Shown: positions 30,981-39,719 of the stretch, piece by piece
Numbering within the stretch: the first letter of the stretch is position 1
How the letters are laid out: the number at the start of each line of letters is the position of its first letter
From: Pseudofrankia inefficax
Lineage (GTDB): Bacteria > Actinomycetota > Actinomycetes > Frankiales > Frankiaceae
Assembly (NCBI RefSeq): GCF_000166135.1
Contig: NC_014666.1
Span: forward strand, 7,502,001-7,566,000
DNA length: 64,000 nt
Direction of reading: 5' to 3'
Notes under the pieces: model-generated
Seen by the model: only the letters and a program-made list of their open reading frames with translations
What the model was told of the DNA's origin: nothing
The model's database searches: none
Program-made: the position numbers and the translations under genes

Positions 30981-32507
30981 GTGAGCACAGCGACGACACT
31001 TCGGCCACCCGACCGTCTGCCTCCGGAGCTCAGTCCCCGGAACCCGCGCCGGCGCCGGTCAGGGCTGCGACGGCTCTCACTGGTCGGTTGCGCGCTGCTG
31101 TCCGTCCTGGTGCTCGCGGTCAGTGCCGGCGGCTGGTTCCTCTACAACCAGTTCAGCAGCAAGGTCACGCACGACTCGAGCTGGCACCCGGCCGGCAACC
31201 GCCCGGCCGAGGTCGCCGGCGACGAGAACATCCTGCTGCTCGGCGACGACAGCCGCGACGGCACCGGCAACGAGTACGGCGGCAAGCAGGTCGAGGGCAT
31301 CCGGTCGGACACGACGATCATCGCCCACTTCGACAAGAACGGCACCGCGACGCTGCTGTCGTTCCCGCGCGACGAGCTGATCCCGGTGGTCCCGAAGGTC
31401 AAGGGCACGCCAGCCGACGGCAAGGACAAGCTGACCAACATCCTCACCTACGCGGGTGTGTCCGGCCTGACGTCGACGCTGGAAAGCCTGACCAGCCTGC
31501 ACATCGACCACTACGTCGTCATCGACCTCGCCGGCTTCAAGCAGGTCGTGGACGCCGTCCACGGCGTCACGGTCTGTGTCACTACAATGCCGGATGGCAG
31601 CACGACCAACCTGAACGATAACTATTCGCAGTGGCACGGTCACCTAGGGGAGAACACGCTGAACGGTGACCAGGCGCTCGCCTTCGTCCGGACCCGCCAC
31701 GCGCTGGGTGACGAACGGCTCCGGATTCTGCGCCAGCAGCAGTTCCTCTCCAAGCTGCTCGCCAAGACCACCACCGCGGGCACGCTGACCAACCCGGTGA
31801 CGGTCACGCAGATGCTCGGCGCCGTCGGGGGCGCCCTGACCACCGACAGCGGCCTGAACCTGGTCGAGCTCGCCGACCGCGCCAGCAAGCTCGGCTCCGG
31901 CAAGGTCAAGTTCATCACCATCCCGACGCACGTGCCGCTGCCCAGCGAGGGCGCGAGCGACGACCAGGGCGCGATGGGCTATCACGGTGACGTGCTGCTG
32001 GTGAACTCCGACGAGATGCAGCAGATCCTCGCGCCGCTGCGCCCGGCGCCGCCGCAGAGCGCCGCCCTCGCGTCGGCGCCGGCGGTCCCGCCCAGCCAGG
32101 TGACGGTCGCCCGGATCGTGAACGCGTCCGGCCGCAACGGCCTGGCCACCGAGACGAAGACCGGCCTGACCGCGCTCGGCTTCGGCGGCCTGATGACCGC
32201 CAGCACCGCCGCCACGAGCCAGGCCGCGACCGAGGTCCGCTACCCGCCGGGCCAGGAGGGCGCCGCCAAGGCGCTCGTGGCGAAGATCCCCGGCGCGCGG
32301 GCCGTCGCCGACGCGGCAGTGTCCACCACCGGGGTCACGATCGTCATCGGTTCGTCGTTCACGGGCGTCACCGCCGCGTCGCCGGCCGCCGGCACCACCG
32401 GGGCGACCGCCCCCGGTGCCGCGGCGGGCGGCCCGGCGGCCGTCGCCCCGACCACCGCGGCACCGGGCACCGGCGGCGTCCCGGCCAACACCGCGTGCAC
32501 GCCGTGA
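30981..32507 (+). CDS. LytR-CpsA-Psr (LCP) family protein with LytR C-terminal domain
   Basis: 508 residues: helix about 33-55, LCP domain with ILLLGDDSRDG (DDSR at 89-92; the first Asp replaces the Ser seen in the two sister genes), LSFPRDELIPV and ALAFVRTRHALG, then LytR_C (VARIVNASGRNGLATETK) and an Ala/Thr/Pro tail ending NTACTP. GGAGG lies 12 bp before GTG 30981. The GTGA overlap at 32504-32507 couples it to the TIGR03089 gene, the same pairing as Rv3267-Rv3268 in M. tuberculosis. Likely function: attaching envelope glycan to peptidoglycan. Confidence 0.92.
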   Translation: MSTATTLRPPDRLPPELSPRNPRRRRSGLRRLSLVGCALLSVLVLAVSAGGWFLYNQFSSKVTHDSSWHPAGNRPAEVAGDENILLLGDDSRDGTGNEYGGKQVEGIRSDTTIIAHFDKNGTATLLSFPRDELIPVVPKVKGTPADGKDKLTNILTYAGVSGLTSTLESLTSLHIDHYVVIDLAGFKQVVDAVHGVTVCVTTMPDGSTTNLNDNYSQWHGHLGENTLNGDQALAFVRTRHALGDERLRILRQQQFLSKLLAKTTTAGTLTNPVTVTQMLGAVGGALTTDSGLNLVELADRASKLGSGKVKFITIPTHVPLPSEGASDDQGAMGYHGDVLLVNSDEMQQILAPLRPAPPQSAALASAPAVPPSQVTVARIVNASGRNGLATETKTGLTALGFGGLMTASTAATSQAATEVRYPPGQEGAAKALVAKIPGARAVADAAVSTTGVTIVIGSSFTGVTAASPAAGTTGATAPGAAAGGPAAVAPTTAAPGTGGVPANTACTP

Positions 32508-33421
32508 CGGACGGAGCGCCCCGGCTGACGCCGGTCCTCACGGTCCTCGGCCTCGACGGTCCGCCCGCCGGTCGCCCGGCCTATCCCGGGGTGGCGGCGG
32601 CACTGGCGGCCCGGCTGCGCGCCGACGGGGCGAGCCCGCTGGTGACCTTCTACGACGACGCGACCGGCGAACGGGTCGAGCTGTCCGGGATCACGCTGGA
32701 CAACTGGGTGGCGAAGACGGCGAACCTGCTGGTGGACACGCTCGGCCTCGCCCCGGGCGACCGGGTCGGCGTGGATCTGCCGGTGCACTGGCTGACCGTC
32801 GTGATCCTGCTGGCCGCCTGGTCCGCCGGCTGCGAGGTGCTCGTCGCCCTCGGGCCCGAGCAGGAGGGTGGCGAGCAGGAAGGCGCGGCGGAGGACGACC
32901 CCGACGACGAGGCGACCGGCGACGTCCAGGCGCTGTTCGTCGCGGAGAGCCGGGTGGACACCGCACTCGGCCTGGGGGCGGACGAGGTCGTCGCGCTGTC
33001 GTTGCGCCCGTTCGGCGCCCGGATGGCGCACCCGGTCGCCGGCGTGCTCGACTTCGCCGCCGAGGTGCCCGCCCACGGCGACCGGTTCGCCGCGCCCTCG
33101 CCACCGGCCGACCAGGCCGCGCTGCTGGCCCGGGCCGGCGAGGTCGCGGCAGCGGCCGGGATCGGCGCGGGCGACCGGCTGCTGTCCACCGCCGGCCCGG
33201 CGAGCGTGGAGGGCCTGCTGGGCAGCGTGCTCGCGCCGCTGGTAGCCGGGGCCTCGGTGGTGCTGTGCCGCCATCTGGACGCCAACCTGGACGACGCCGC
33301 GCTCGCCCGGCGGATCACCCAGGAGAAGGTGACGATGGTCTGCGGCACCGACCGCAGCGTGCCGGCGGGCGTCCGAGAGCTCCGGCTGCCCGACGCGGCC
33401 CGGCCCTCGCCGGCGGACTGA
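32504..33421 (+). CDS. TIGR03089 family protein (AMP-binding enzyme-like)
   Basis: 305 residues. Resembles the N-terminal half of acyl-CoA synthetases: TLDNWVAKTANLLVDTLGLAPGDRVGVDLPVHW matches the family's condensing-domain start in shortened form, and VVILLAAWSAGCEVLV follows. The C-terminal AMP/ATP-binding half (TSGTTGxPK and later motifs) is missing, so adenylation is unlikely. This actinobacterial family is regularly found next to LCP genes and has no known role. Chosen start GTG 32504 overlaps the LCP stop; a GTG at 32495 is possible. Confidence 0.8.
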   Translation: MTDGAPRLTPVLTVLGLDGPPAGRPAYPGVAAALAARLRADGASPLVTFYDDATGERVELSGITLDNWVAKTANLLVDTLGLAPGDRVGVDLPVHWLTVVILLAAWSAGCEVLVALGPEQEGGEQEGAAEDDPDDEATGDVQALFVAESRVDTALGLGADEVVALSLRPFGARMAHPVAGVLDFAAEVPAHGDRFAAPSPPADQAALLARAGEVAAAAGIGAGDRLLSTAGPASVEGLLGSVLAPLVAGASVVLCRHLDANLDDAALARRITQEKVTMVCGTDRSVPAGVRELRLPDAARPSPAD

Positions 33422-33778
33422 CCCGGCCCGACTGCCCGCCGGCGGACCGAGGCGCGCGGGACCTACGGGCAGGTGCGCGACCGCCCCGGTCGGGTACTTC
33501 ACAGCGTGACAACTGGACAGGCCGCGGGCCCGGATCCTCCCGGTTCGCGCGGCGGATCCCCCGATCCGGCGAACGGTGCCGCAACGCGCGGTTGCCGTCC
33601 GTGGACGGCTCGGCGGACGGCGGCGACCAGGCCGTCCCCGGGGACCCGAGCCCGGTTACGGTCGATAAGGGACGGTATCGGCCCACGCTGGCGGCCGGCA
33701 CGGGCGCGCCGACCAGGCGTGGCAGGCTACAGGGCGGCTGACCCAGACGGCAGCCGAGGCGGAAAGGCGGCGACCAGC
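33422..33778. other. 357-bp intergenic region
   Basis: Lies before ugd. I see no gene, repeat or clear terminator. A GGAAAGG ribosome site for ugd lies at its end. Confidence 0.5.
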
Positions 33779-35221
33779 GTGACCAGGTCCAGCGCGAGCG
33801 CATCGAGCTCGGACGATCGGCCCGCCGTGCCGACCGTCGCCGCCGAGACGGGACCGCGCATCGCGGTCCTCGGCACCGGCTACCTGGGCGCCACCCACGC
33901 CGTCTGCATGGCGGAGCTGGGCTTCACCGTCATCGGTTACGACGTCGACGCGGCCAAGGTGGCGCGGCTCGCGGCCGGCGAGGTGCCCATCTTCGAGCCG
34001 GGCCTCGAGGAGCTGCTGCGCAAGAACCTCGAGTCCGGCTGGCTGTCGTTCACGACCGACATCGACGGGATCGCCGGCTGGGCCGACGTGCACTTCGTCT
34101 GCGTCGGCACGCCGCAGCGGGCTGGCGACGGAGGCGCGGACCTGCGCTACGTCGACGCCGCCGTCGACCAGCTGATCGCGGCGGGGCTGGCGCCGGGCGC
34201 GCTGATCGTCGGCAAGTCGACCGTCCCGGCGGGCACGGCGGCCGGCCTCGCGGCCCGGATCAGCGCCGCGGCGCCCGATGTCGAGCTCGCCTGGAACCCG
34301 GAGTTCCTGCGCGAGGGCTTCGCCGTCGAGGACACCCTGCGGCCCGACCGGCTGGTGTTCGGCGTCACGCCGGGCGGTGCCGCCGAGGCGCGGCTGCGCG
34401 CGGTGTACACGGCGACGATCGAGGCGGGCACGCCGGTCGTCGTCACCGACTACGCCACCGCCGAACTGGTCAAGGTCGCCGCGAACGCGTTCCTCGCCAC
34501 CAAGATCTCGTTCATCAACGCGATGGCGGAGATCTGCGACGTGGCCGGCGCCGACGTGCTGGAGCTGGCCACCGCGATCGGCTACGACGCCCGGATCGGC
34601 AACCGGTTCCTGCGGCCCGGCATCGGCTTCGGCGGTGGCTGCCTCCCCAAGGACATCCGCGCCTTCCAGGCCAGGGCGACCGAGCTGGGCGCCGGGTCGT
34701 CGCTGGCGTTCCTCGCCGAGATCGACGCGGTGAACCTGCGGGCCAGGCAGCGGGCGGTGACGCTGACCCGGGCGGCGCTGGGCGGCGTGGTCGCCGGCCG
34801 GCGCCTGGGCGTGCTCGGTGCCGCGTTCAAGCCGAACTCCGACGACATCCGCGACTCACCCGCGCTGGACATCGCGGCGGAGCTCGCCGCCGAGGGCGCC
34901 CAGGTCGTCGTCTACGACCCGGCCGCGATCCCGAACGCGCGGCTGCGCTACCCGTCACTGACCTACGCCACCTCGGTGCGGGAAGCTGTGAAGGCCGCGG
35001 ACGCCGTGCTGGTGCTCACCGAGTGGGCCGAGTTCCGCACGCTGGACCCGGCTGCCCTGCTGCCCCACGTCGCCGGTGCCGTGGTCGTCGACGGCCGGCA
35101 CGCGCTCGACGAGCGGCGCTGGCGCGAGGCGGGCTGGGCGTACCACAGCCTGGGCCGGCCGAGCGGCGCCGCCAGCCAGCCAGGCGCGGACGACCTCACC
35201 GACGACGAGGCCGCGGCCTGA
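33779..35221 (+). CDS. ugd: UDP-glucose/GDP-mannose 6-dehydrogenase family protein
   Basis: NAD-dependent four-electron oxidation of an NDP-hexose to the uronic acid (UDP-glucose to UDP-glucuronate most likely), supplying acidic sugars for surface polysaccharide. 480 residues: Rossmann IAVLGTGYLGATHA (GTGYLG 32-37), STVPAGTA, NPEFLREGFAVEDTLRPDR, the conserved VKVAANAFLATKISFIN and the catalytic cysteine in FGGGCLPKD (Cys288), then the C-terminal AFKPNSDDIRDSPAL. GTG 33779 follows GGAAAGG. About 25 N-terminal residues before the Rossmann strand are Ser/Ala-rich. Confidence 0.93.
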   Translation: MTRSSASASSSDDRPAVPTVAAETGPRIAVLGTGYLGATHAVCMAELGFTVIGYDVDAAKVARLAAGEVPIFEPGLEELLRKNLESGWLSFTTDIDGIAGWADVHFVCVGTPQRAGDGGADLRYVDAAVDQLIAAGLAPGALIVGKSTVPAGTAAGLAARISAAAPDVELAWNPEFLREGFAVEDTLRPDRLVFGVTPGGAAEARLRAVYTATIEAGTPVVVTDYATAELVKVAANAFLATKISFINAMAEICDVAGADVLELATAIGYDARIGNRFLRPGIGFGGGCLPKDIRAFQARATELGAGSSLAFLAEIDAVNLRARQRAVTLTRAALGGVVAGRRLGVLGAAFKPNSDDIRDSPALDIAAELAAEGAQVVVYDPAAIPNARLRYPSLTYATSVREAVKAADAVLVLTEWAEFRTLDPAALLPHVAGAVVVDGRHALDERRWREAGWAYHSLGRPSGAASQPGADDLTDDEAAA

Positions 35222-35501
35222 GCTGGGACGCGCCGATGGGGTGCACGGCCGAAGGTCCCGGGGCGGTCGGCTCACACGCCACCGGCACGAGGACCGTGTC
35301 ACGACGCGCACCCGAGGGCACACCATCCGTCGATACCATCCGTCACCCTGCCAAGGAGAACTGTTGCCTCCCGTCGTTGATCCGATCGTCTCCGTGTCGA
35401 CCAGAACGGGTGCCTCAGCAGACCGCCGGGGGCAGTCGCTGGTGCGCCGGGCGGCGTCGGTAGTCTCGGCAGGTGGCAGAAATCAACCGAGGTTGCCTGT
35501 C

Positions 35502-36002
35502 GTGAAGCATCGGGCGCGGCCCTCCCGGGTCCAGCTGCTCATCCGTGAGGTCGGCAAGTTCGGCGTCGTCGGTGCTGTCGCATATGTCGTCGACTTCGTC
35601 GTGTCGAACGTGTGCCACGTCCAGTTCCACATGGACTGGCTGCTCGCCAAGACGATTTCCACGGTCATTGCGGCGACGGTCGCGTACATCGGGAACCGCC
35701 AGTGGTCCTTCACCCACCGCGCGCGCAGTGGTGTTCGCCGTGAGTACACGATCTTCTTCATTCTCAATGTGATCGGCCTCGGCATCGCGCTCGGCTGCCT
35801 CGGCTTCGGCGAGTATGTGCTGCACCTGAAGGGCGCCCTCGCCTTCAATGTGTTCGGCAACGTGTTGGGAACCGGGCTGGGCACGGTGTTCCGCTTCTGG
35901 GCGTACAAGCGCTGGGTCTTCCTGCACCCGGACCACCCGCGCGCGGTCTCGGGCCCGGACGCCCCGGCTCCGGCCCGCGTCCCGGAGCCGGCCGGCCGCT
36001 GA
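35502..36002 (+). CDS. GtrA family membrane protein
   Basis: 166 residues with four hydrophobic helices: EVGKFGVVGAVAYVVDFVVS starts the GtrA domain, and IAATVAYIGNRQWSFTHR and GTVFRFWAYKRWVF carry its typical NRxWTF-like basic motifs. GtrA proteins are thought to flip or position polyprenyl-phosphate sugars for glycan modification, which fits the nearby glycosyltransferases. GTG 35502 has GAGG 10 bp upstream. In M. tuberculosis a GtrA-like gene lies at the same place relative to the PH-domain and birA genes. The 280-bp gap before it shows nothing certain. Confidence 0.85.
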   Translation: MKHRARPSRVQLLIREVGKFGVVGAVAYVVDFVVSNVCHVQFHMDWLLAKTISTVIAATVAYIGNRQWSFTHRARSGVRREYTIFFILNVIGLGIALGCLGFGEYVLHLKGALAFNVFGNVLGTGLGTVFRFWAYKRWVFLHPDHPRAVSGPDAPAPARVPEPAGR

Positions 36003-36298
36003 GCCACGGCCTTCACGGACCAACCTGACGGTCGCGGGGCGGTAATCCAGGCGAGTCTCGCCCTCGGCCGTCGTTAGGCGGACCCACAGCGCGGCATTCG
36101 CCCGCGCCCGAGCCATTACGGCGCCGACCGGACCAGCCGGCCGGCGCCGCCGCATGCCCGGGGCCGGAATGCGCGGGGCGGGAAACAACGGACGCCTGTC
36201 GGACCTGCGACCTCCCATGTCCGACAAGCGACCGGAAGATGCCCCAGCCGGGGCGACCTCCTAACATCGGACACCGGTCCGGGGTTGAGAAAATTTGG

Positions 36299-36312
36299 GG
36301 TCCCCGGGGACC
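36299..36312. promoter_or_regulatory. Perfect 14-bp palindrome in leader of PGY-rich exported protein
   Basis: GGTCCCCGGGGACC, fully self-complementary, just after the AT-rich run GAGAAAATTTGG and 24 bp before the ATG. Could be an operator or a leader hairpin. The rest of the 333-bp gap 36003-36335 shows no gene. Confidence 0.4.
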
Positions 36313-36335
36313 GTTCCGGGAGGGGAACCACAACC

Positions 36336-37514
36336 ATGCAGCCATCGGACTACGAGCCGGACAACTCGGACGCCGAGACCCAGCTCGTCGGCGGCGCCGC
36401 GACGCCGGCTCAGCCGTCCTACCCGCCGGGCTCGGCCGGAGGCGGCGCCGGCCAGACGCCGGCACCACCTCCGGCTGGCCAGCAGCCCTATCCGCCGACT
36501 ACCGCGTACCCGCCCGGCTACCCGTCGCCCCAGACGCCGGCGCCGGGCTCGTACGACCCGCAGCAGCAGTACCCTGCCCCGCCCGGCTACCCAGCCCAGG
36601 GCTACCCGCAGCAGCCGCAGGCCCAGCAGCCGGGCTACGGCACGCCAGCGCCCGGCTACGACTACGGCCAGCAGGCCCAGCAGCCCGGGTACGACTACGG
36701 CCAGGCCCAGCAGCCGGGGTACCCCGGCTACGCGCCCCAGCAGCCCGGCTACGGCACCCCGGCGCCCGGCTATGGCACGCCCGCGCCCGGCTACGACTAC
36801 GGCCAGCAGGCTCAGCAGCCCGGGTACGGCCAGCCGCCGGGCTACGGGTCCGGCTACCCGGGCACCCCGCAGCCGCCGCGCAACAACAACCGCCGCAACC
36901 TGATCATCGGCGCGGTCGCGGCCGGCGTCGTCGTGGTCATCCTGATCGTCGTGCTGGCGGTGAGCCTTTCCGGCGGCGGCGGCAAGCCCACGCCCAGCCC
37001 CACGCCGTCGCACACGCTCACGGCCGCGCCGACGACCACCGTCCCCACGACGGTGCCGACGACCGCGGTGCCGACCGTGACGCCCACCGGGCTGAGCACC
37101 GACGAGCAGGCGCTGGTCGACCAGCTCGACCCGAGCTCGATGAAGAACTGCGACCCGGCGCCCGACCAGGAGAACAACGACGTCCAGGCGGCGGTGCTCT
37201 GCACGGCCGGCGACGACGGGCGCGGCGTCTACGCGTTCAGCTACGTCAACGACACCGGTCTCCAGCACGACACGAAGTTCTACGGCGACGCGATCACCGA
37301 GACCGGCGACTGCAAGGACGGTAAGGACCAGGTCAGCACCTGGAACTACGAGAACCAGGAGACCGACGAGGGCGCGCTGCTGTGCGGCCACACCAGCGAC
37401 GGCTCCGCCTACCTTCGCTGGTACTACAACGACAAGCTGCTCGGCTTCTTCGCCACGGACAAGGACGGCGTCGCCCTCTACACCTGGTGGCATGACTTCG
37501 AGCCCGTCGCGTAG
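36336..37514 (+). CDS. PGY/Gln-rich single-pass membrane protein with exported four-cysteine domain (paralogue 1 of 3)
   Basis: 392 residues; function unknown. Residues 1-187 are cytoplasmic low complexity with repeats of PGYDYGQQAQQ and PGYGTPA. One helix (about 188-210, LIIGAVAAGVVVVILIVVLAV) is followed by a Pro/Thr linker and an exported domain (about 245-392) with Cys272, Cys289, Cys326 and Cys350 and the closing pair Trp384-Trp385 (TWWHDFEP). The two following genes share the domain; paralogue 2 has exactly the same cysteine spacing (17, 37, 24). GGGAGGGGAA precedes the ATG. The domain looks like a sensor or ligand-binding ectodomain with two disulfides, which is inference only. Confidence 0.75.
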   Translation: MQPSDYEPDNSDAETQLVGGAATPAQPSYPPGSAGGGAGQTPAPPPAGQQPYPPTTAYPPGYPSPQTPAPGSYDPQQQYPAPPGYPAQGYPQQPQAQQPGYGTPAPGYDYGQQAQQPGYDYGQAQQPGYPGYAPQQPGYGTPAPGYGTPAPGYDYGQQAQQPGYGQPPGYGSGYPGTPQPPRNNNRRNLIIGAVAAGVVVVILIVVLAVSLSGGGGKPTPSPTPSHTLTAAPTTTVPTTVPTTAVPTVTPTGLSTDEQALVDQLDPSSMKNCDPAPDQENNDVQAAVLCTAGDDGRGVYAFSYVNDTGLQHDTKFYGDAITETGDCKDGKDQVSTWNYENQETDEGALLCGHTSDGSAYLRWYYNDKLLGFFATDKDGVALYTWWHDFEPVA

Positions 37515-37544
37515 TGCCCGTCGCGTAGTGCCCGTCCAGTAGTG
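37503..37544. repeat. 14-bp tandem repeat carrying stop codons in all three frames
   Basis: Units CCCGTCGCGTAGTG (37503-37516, 37517-37530) and CCCGTCCAGTAGTG (37531-37544). The first contains the gene's own TAG (37512-37514). Because 14 is not a multiple of three, the three TAGs fall in three different frames. Confidence 0.7.
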
Positions 37545-37794
37545 CCGCCGCCGCACGGTGAGAACCGCCGCCCGGCCCGACCCCCCGGGCGACGGCGCAC
37601 ACTGGAGGCGTCTGATCGGCCGGTTCGGCCAGCCGCCGGGCCGGTGGCCGGCCGAACCAGGCCAGCCCCGGCCCTCGGCGGCGGCTGACCGGCCGAGCTC
37701 CGTCCACGACGGCGGCCCGTTCCCCCGGGCCCCGTCCCAGCCAGCAACCCTGTCCACGACCGTTCCGGCCGCGGGCGGACACCCGGGAGGAACG

Positions 37795-38913
37795 GTGGCG
37801 AGCCCGCCCGACAACGTGCCGCCTCGGCCTGACGGCGCCGCGGGCGACGACGGCCCGTGGACGTCACTCGCCAGTTGGGCGGATGTCACCCCGCTGCCGT
37901 TCCGGGAACCCCCGGCCGCGCCCTCACCCGGGGCGCCCGCGGCCCCGGCCGCGCCACCAGCCCCTGCACCATCAGCCCCGGCGGCGGCACGACCAGCGCC
38001 GCTCGCGCCGCCGCCCGGACGTCCCGGGCCGGGTCGGCCCTTGGCGGGTCGGCCGGCTCCGCCGGCGCCCTTCCCGCCGATGGTGCCCCGGCCGCCCGCC
38101 GGGCCGCCAGGCCGGACACCGCCTTCGCCGGGCTGGGTCATCCCGCCGGGCGCCCAGGCACACCCCGCTCCTCGCCCGTCCTGGCCGCCGATGCCGGCGC
38201 CGCCCGGCTGGCCGGGATCGGCGCCGCCCCCGGGCGCGGCGGGCCCAGGCACGGCACCGCTCGCCATGACCCCGTTTCCGGGCGCCACCCCGCGCCATCA
38301 GCGCCGACCACTGGTGGTCGCGCTGGTCGTGGCTGCCGGGGTCCTGGTGGCCGCGGCCGTCATCGGCGGCCTGCTCGCGGTCGCCACGCGCTCCGGCGGA
38401 GCCTCCGCGTCCCCGCTGGCCGCCACGGCGCCCTCCGCGACGCCGGGCCAGGCGTGGACCGACGCGCAGCGGGCCCTCGCGGCCCGGCTGGACCCGGCCG
38501 CCGTCGTCGACTGCCGGCCGAACCCGGCCCCGGCCGGCGCGGGCGTGACGGCCGCGCTCTTCTGCTCGACCACCGACACCCACCAGCAGATCGCCGTCTT
38601 CGGCTACCGCGACGACGCCAGTCTGACGGCCGACGTCACGGCCCGGGCCGGCGACGTGGCCGACGACGGCGACTGTGAGACCGGTGGGAGCGAGATCTTC
38701 ACCTGGGACACCGGGCCGCACACCAGGGCCGGCGGCACGGTCATCTGCGACACCCATGCCGGCCAGCACTTCCTGTTCTGGACCTCGGACGAAGACCTGG
38801 TCTCGTTCCTCGGCTATGGCAGCGACCCACGGGCGCTGTTCCAGTGGTGGGAGCTGTTCCAGCCGTTCCCGGACTCGGCGGGCGCCAGCGCCGCCACGGC
38901 TCGCCCGGCCTGA
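37795..38913 (+). CDS. Pro-rich single-pass membrane protein with exported four-cysteine domain (paralogue 2 of 3)
   Basis: 372 residues; function unknown. Cytoplasmic region about 1-165 is Pro/Ala/Gly-rich (PPGRPGPGRPLAGRP and similar), followed by a helix (about 172-195, LVVALVVAAGVLVAAAVIGGLLAV) and an Ala/Ser/Thr linker. The exported domain has Cys240, Cys257, Cys294, Cys318 and Trp351-Trp352 (QWWELFQP). Spacing between cysteines equals paralogue 1, although sequence identity elsewhere is low. GTG 37795 follows GGGAGGAA closely; the frame is open 79 codons further upstream without a ribosome site. Same strand and order as its sisters, 280 bp after the first. Confidence 0.7.
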   Translation: MASPPDNVPPRPDGAAGDDGPWTSLASWADVTPLPFREPPAAPSPGAPAAPAAPPAPAPSAPAAARPAPLAPPPGRPGPGRPLAGRPAPPAPFPPMVPRPPAGPPGRTPPSPGWVIPPGAQAHPAPRPSWPPMPAPPGWPGSAPPPGAAGPGTAPLAMTPFPGATPRHQRRPLVVALVVAAGVLVAAAVIGGLLAVATRSGGASASPLAATAPSATPGQAWTDAQRALAARLDPAAVVDCRPNPAPAGAGVTAALFCSTTDTHQQIAVFGYRDDASLTADVTARAGDVADDGDCETGGSEIFTWDTGPHTRAGGTVICDTHAGQHFLFWTSDEDLVSFLGYGSDPRALFQWWELFQPFPDSAGASAATARPA

Positions 38914-39046
38914 GACGACCGGGGCTCGGCCGTCGCCGGGTCCGTGCCGGTGGTCGATGGCAACGAACCGCCGCCGGTGGGCGTCGCACCGGTCGGGAAA
39001 CGCGCCGGTACGCCCCGCGCGGGCGGCGGCTGAACGGGAGGGACCG

Positions 39047-39700
39047 ATGCGGCGTCGGACTGTCGCCGTGGTGGCGGCCGGTGGTGCGCTGGTGGTCGCG
39101 GCCGCCGTGACCACCACCGTGGTCCTCACGACCGGTGGCGGCGGCCCCGCCGCCCGTGGCTCCGGGCCGGCGGACACCGCAGCCCAGGCCGCGCCGCCCG
39201 CCGCCGTCACGTCACAGCCGGACGGGCTGACGCCGGCCGAGCGGGCGCTCGTCGGAACGCTCGGGCCGCTGAAGGTGCACGACTGCGTGCCGGCCCCGGC
39301 GGGCCGGGTCACCGAGCCGCCGGGCCCGGGGCTCGGCCTCGGCCAAGGGGTCGACGCGGCGGTGCGCTGCGAGACGAACGTGTCGGCCGGCGAGCCGGGA
39401 CCGACCGAGGTGGTCGCGCGCCACTACCGGGACGCGGCCAGCCTGAAGGCCGACGCCGACCGGCGGGCCGCCGCGATCGACGACGTCGGCAGCTGCTCGG
39501 CCGGCCAGCCGAGCACGGAGACCTGGGGCCGTTCGACCAGGCAGCTGGGGGTCTTCCTGTGCGACCACGGCCCCGCCGGGACGCCCGCTGGGAGCTTCGA
39601 CATCTTCTGGACGGTGACGGCCGACCAGACCGCGCTGTCGGCGAACAGCACCGACGCGGCAGGCCTCATCGCCTGGTGGCGCGACTTCACCGCGCCGTAG
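39047..39700 (+). CDS. Exported four-cysteine-domain protein (paralogue 3 of 3)
   Basis: 217 residues; function unknown. A short N-terminus MRRRT and a hydrophobic segment (about 6-28) act as signal anchor or uncleaved signal; there is no lipobox Cys and no long cytoplasmic region, unlike paralogues 1 and 2. The exported domain begins LTPAERALV and has Cys80, Cys108, Cys150, Cys172 and Trp210-Trp211 (AWWRDFTAP at the very end). Cysteine spacing (28, 42, 22) has drifted, with an extra Gly/Pro loop between the first two. GGGAGG precedes ATG 39047. It is followed at 20 bp by the convergent PH-domain gene. Confidence 0.72.
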   Translation: MRRRTVAVVAAGGALVVAAAVTTTVVLTTGGGGPAARGSGPADTAAQAAPPAAVTSQPDGLTPAERALVGTLGPLKVHDCVPAPAGRVTEPPGPGLGLGQGVDAAVRCETNVSAGEPGPTEVVARHYRDAASLKADADRRAAAIDDVGSCSAGQPSTETWGRSTRQLGVFLCDHGPAGTPAGSFDIFWTVTADQTALSANSTDAAGLIAWWRDFTAP

Positions 39701-39719
39701 CACGGGCAGAGAGCGGGCG

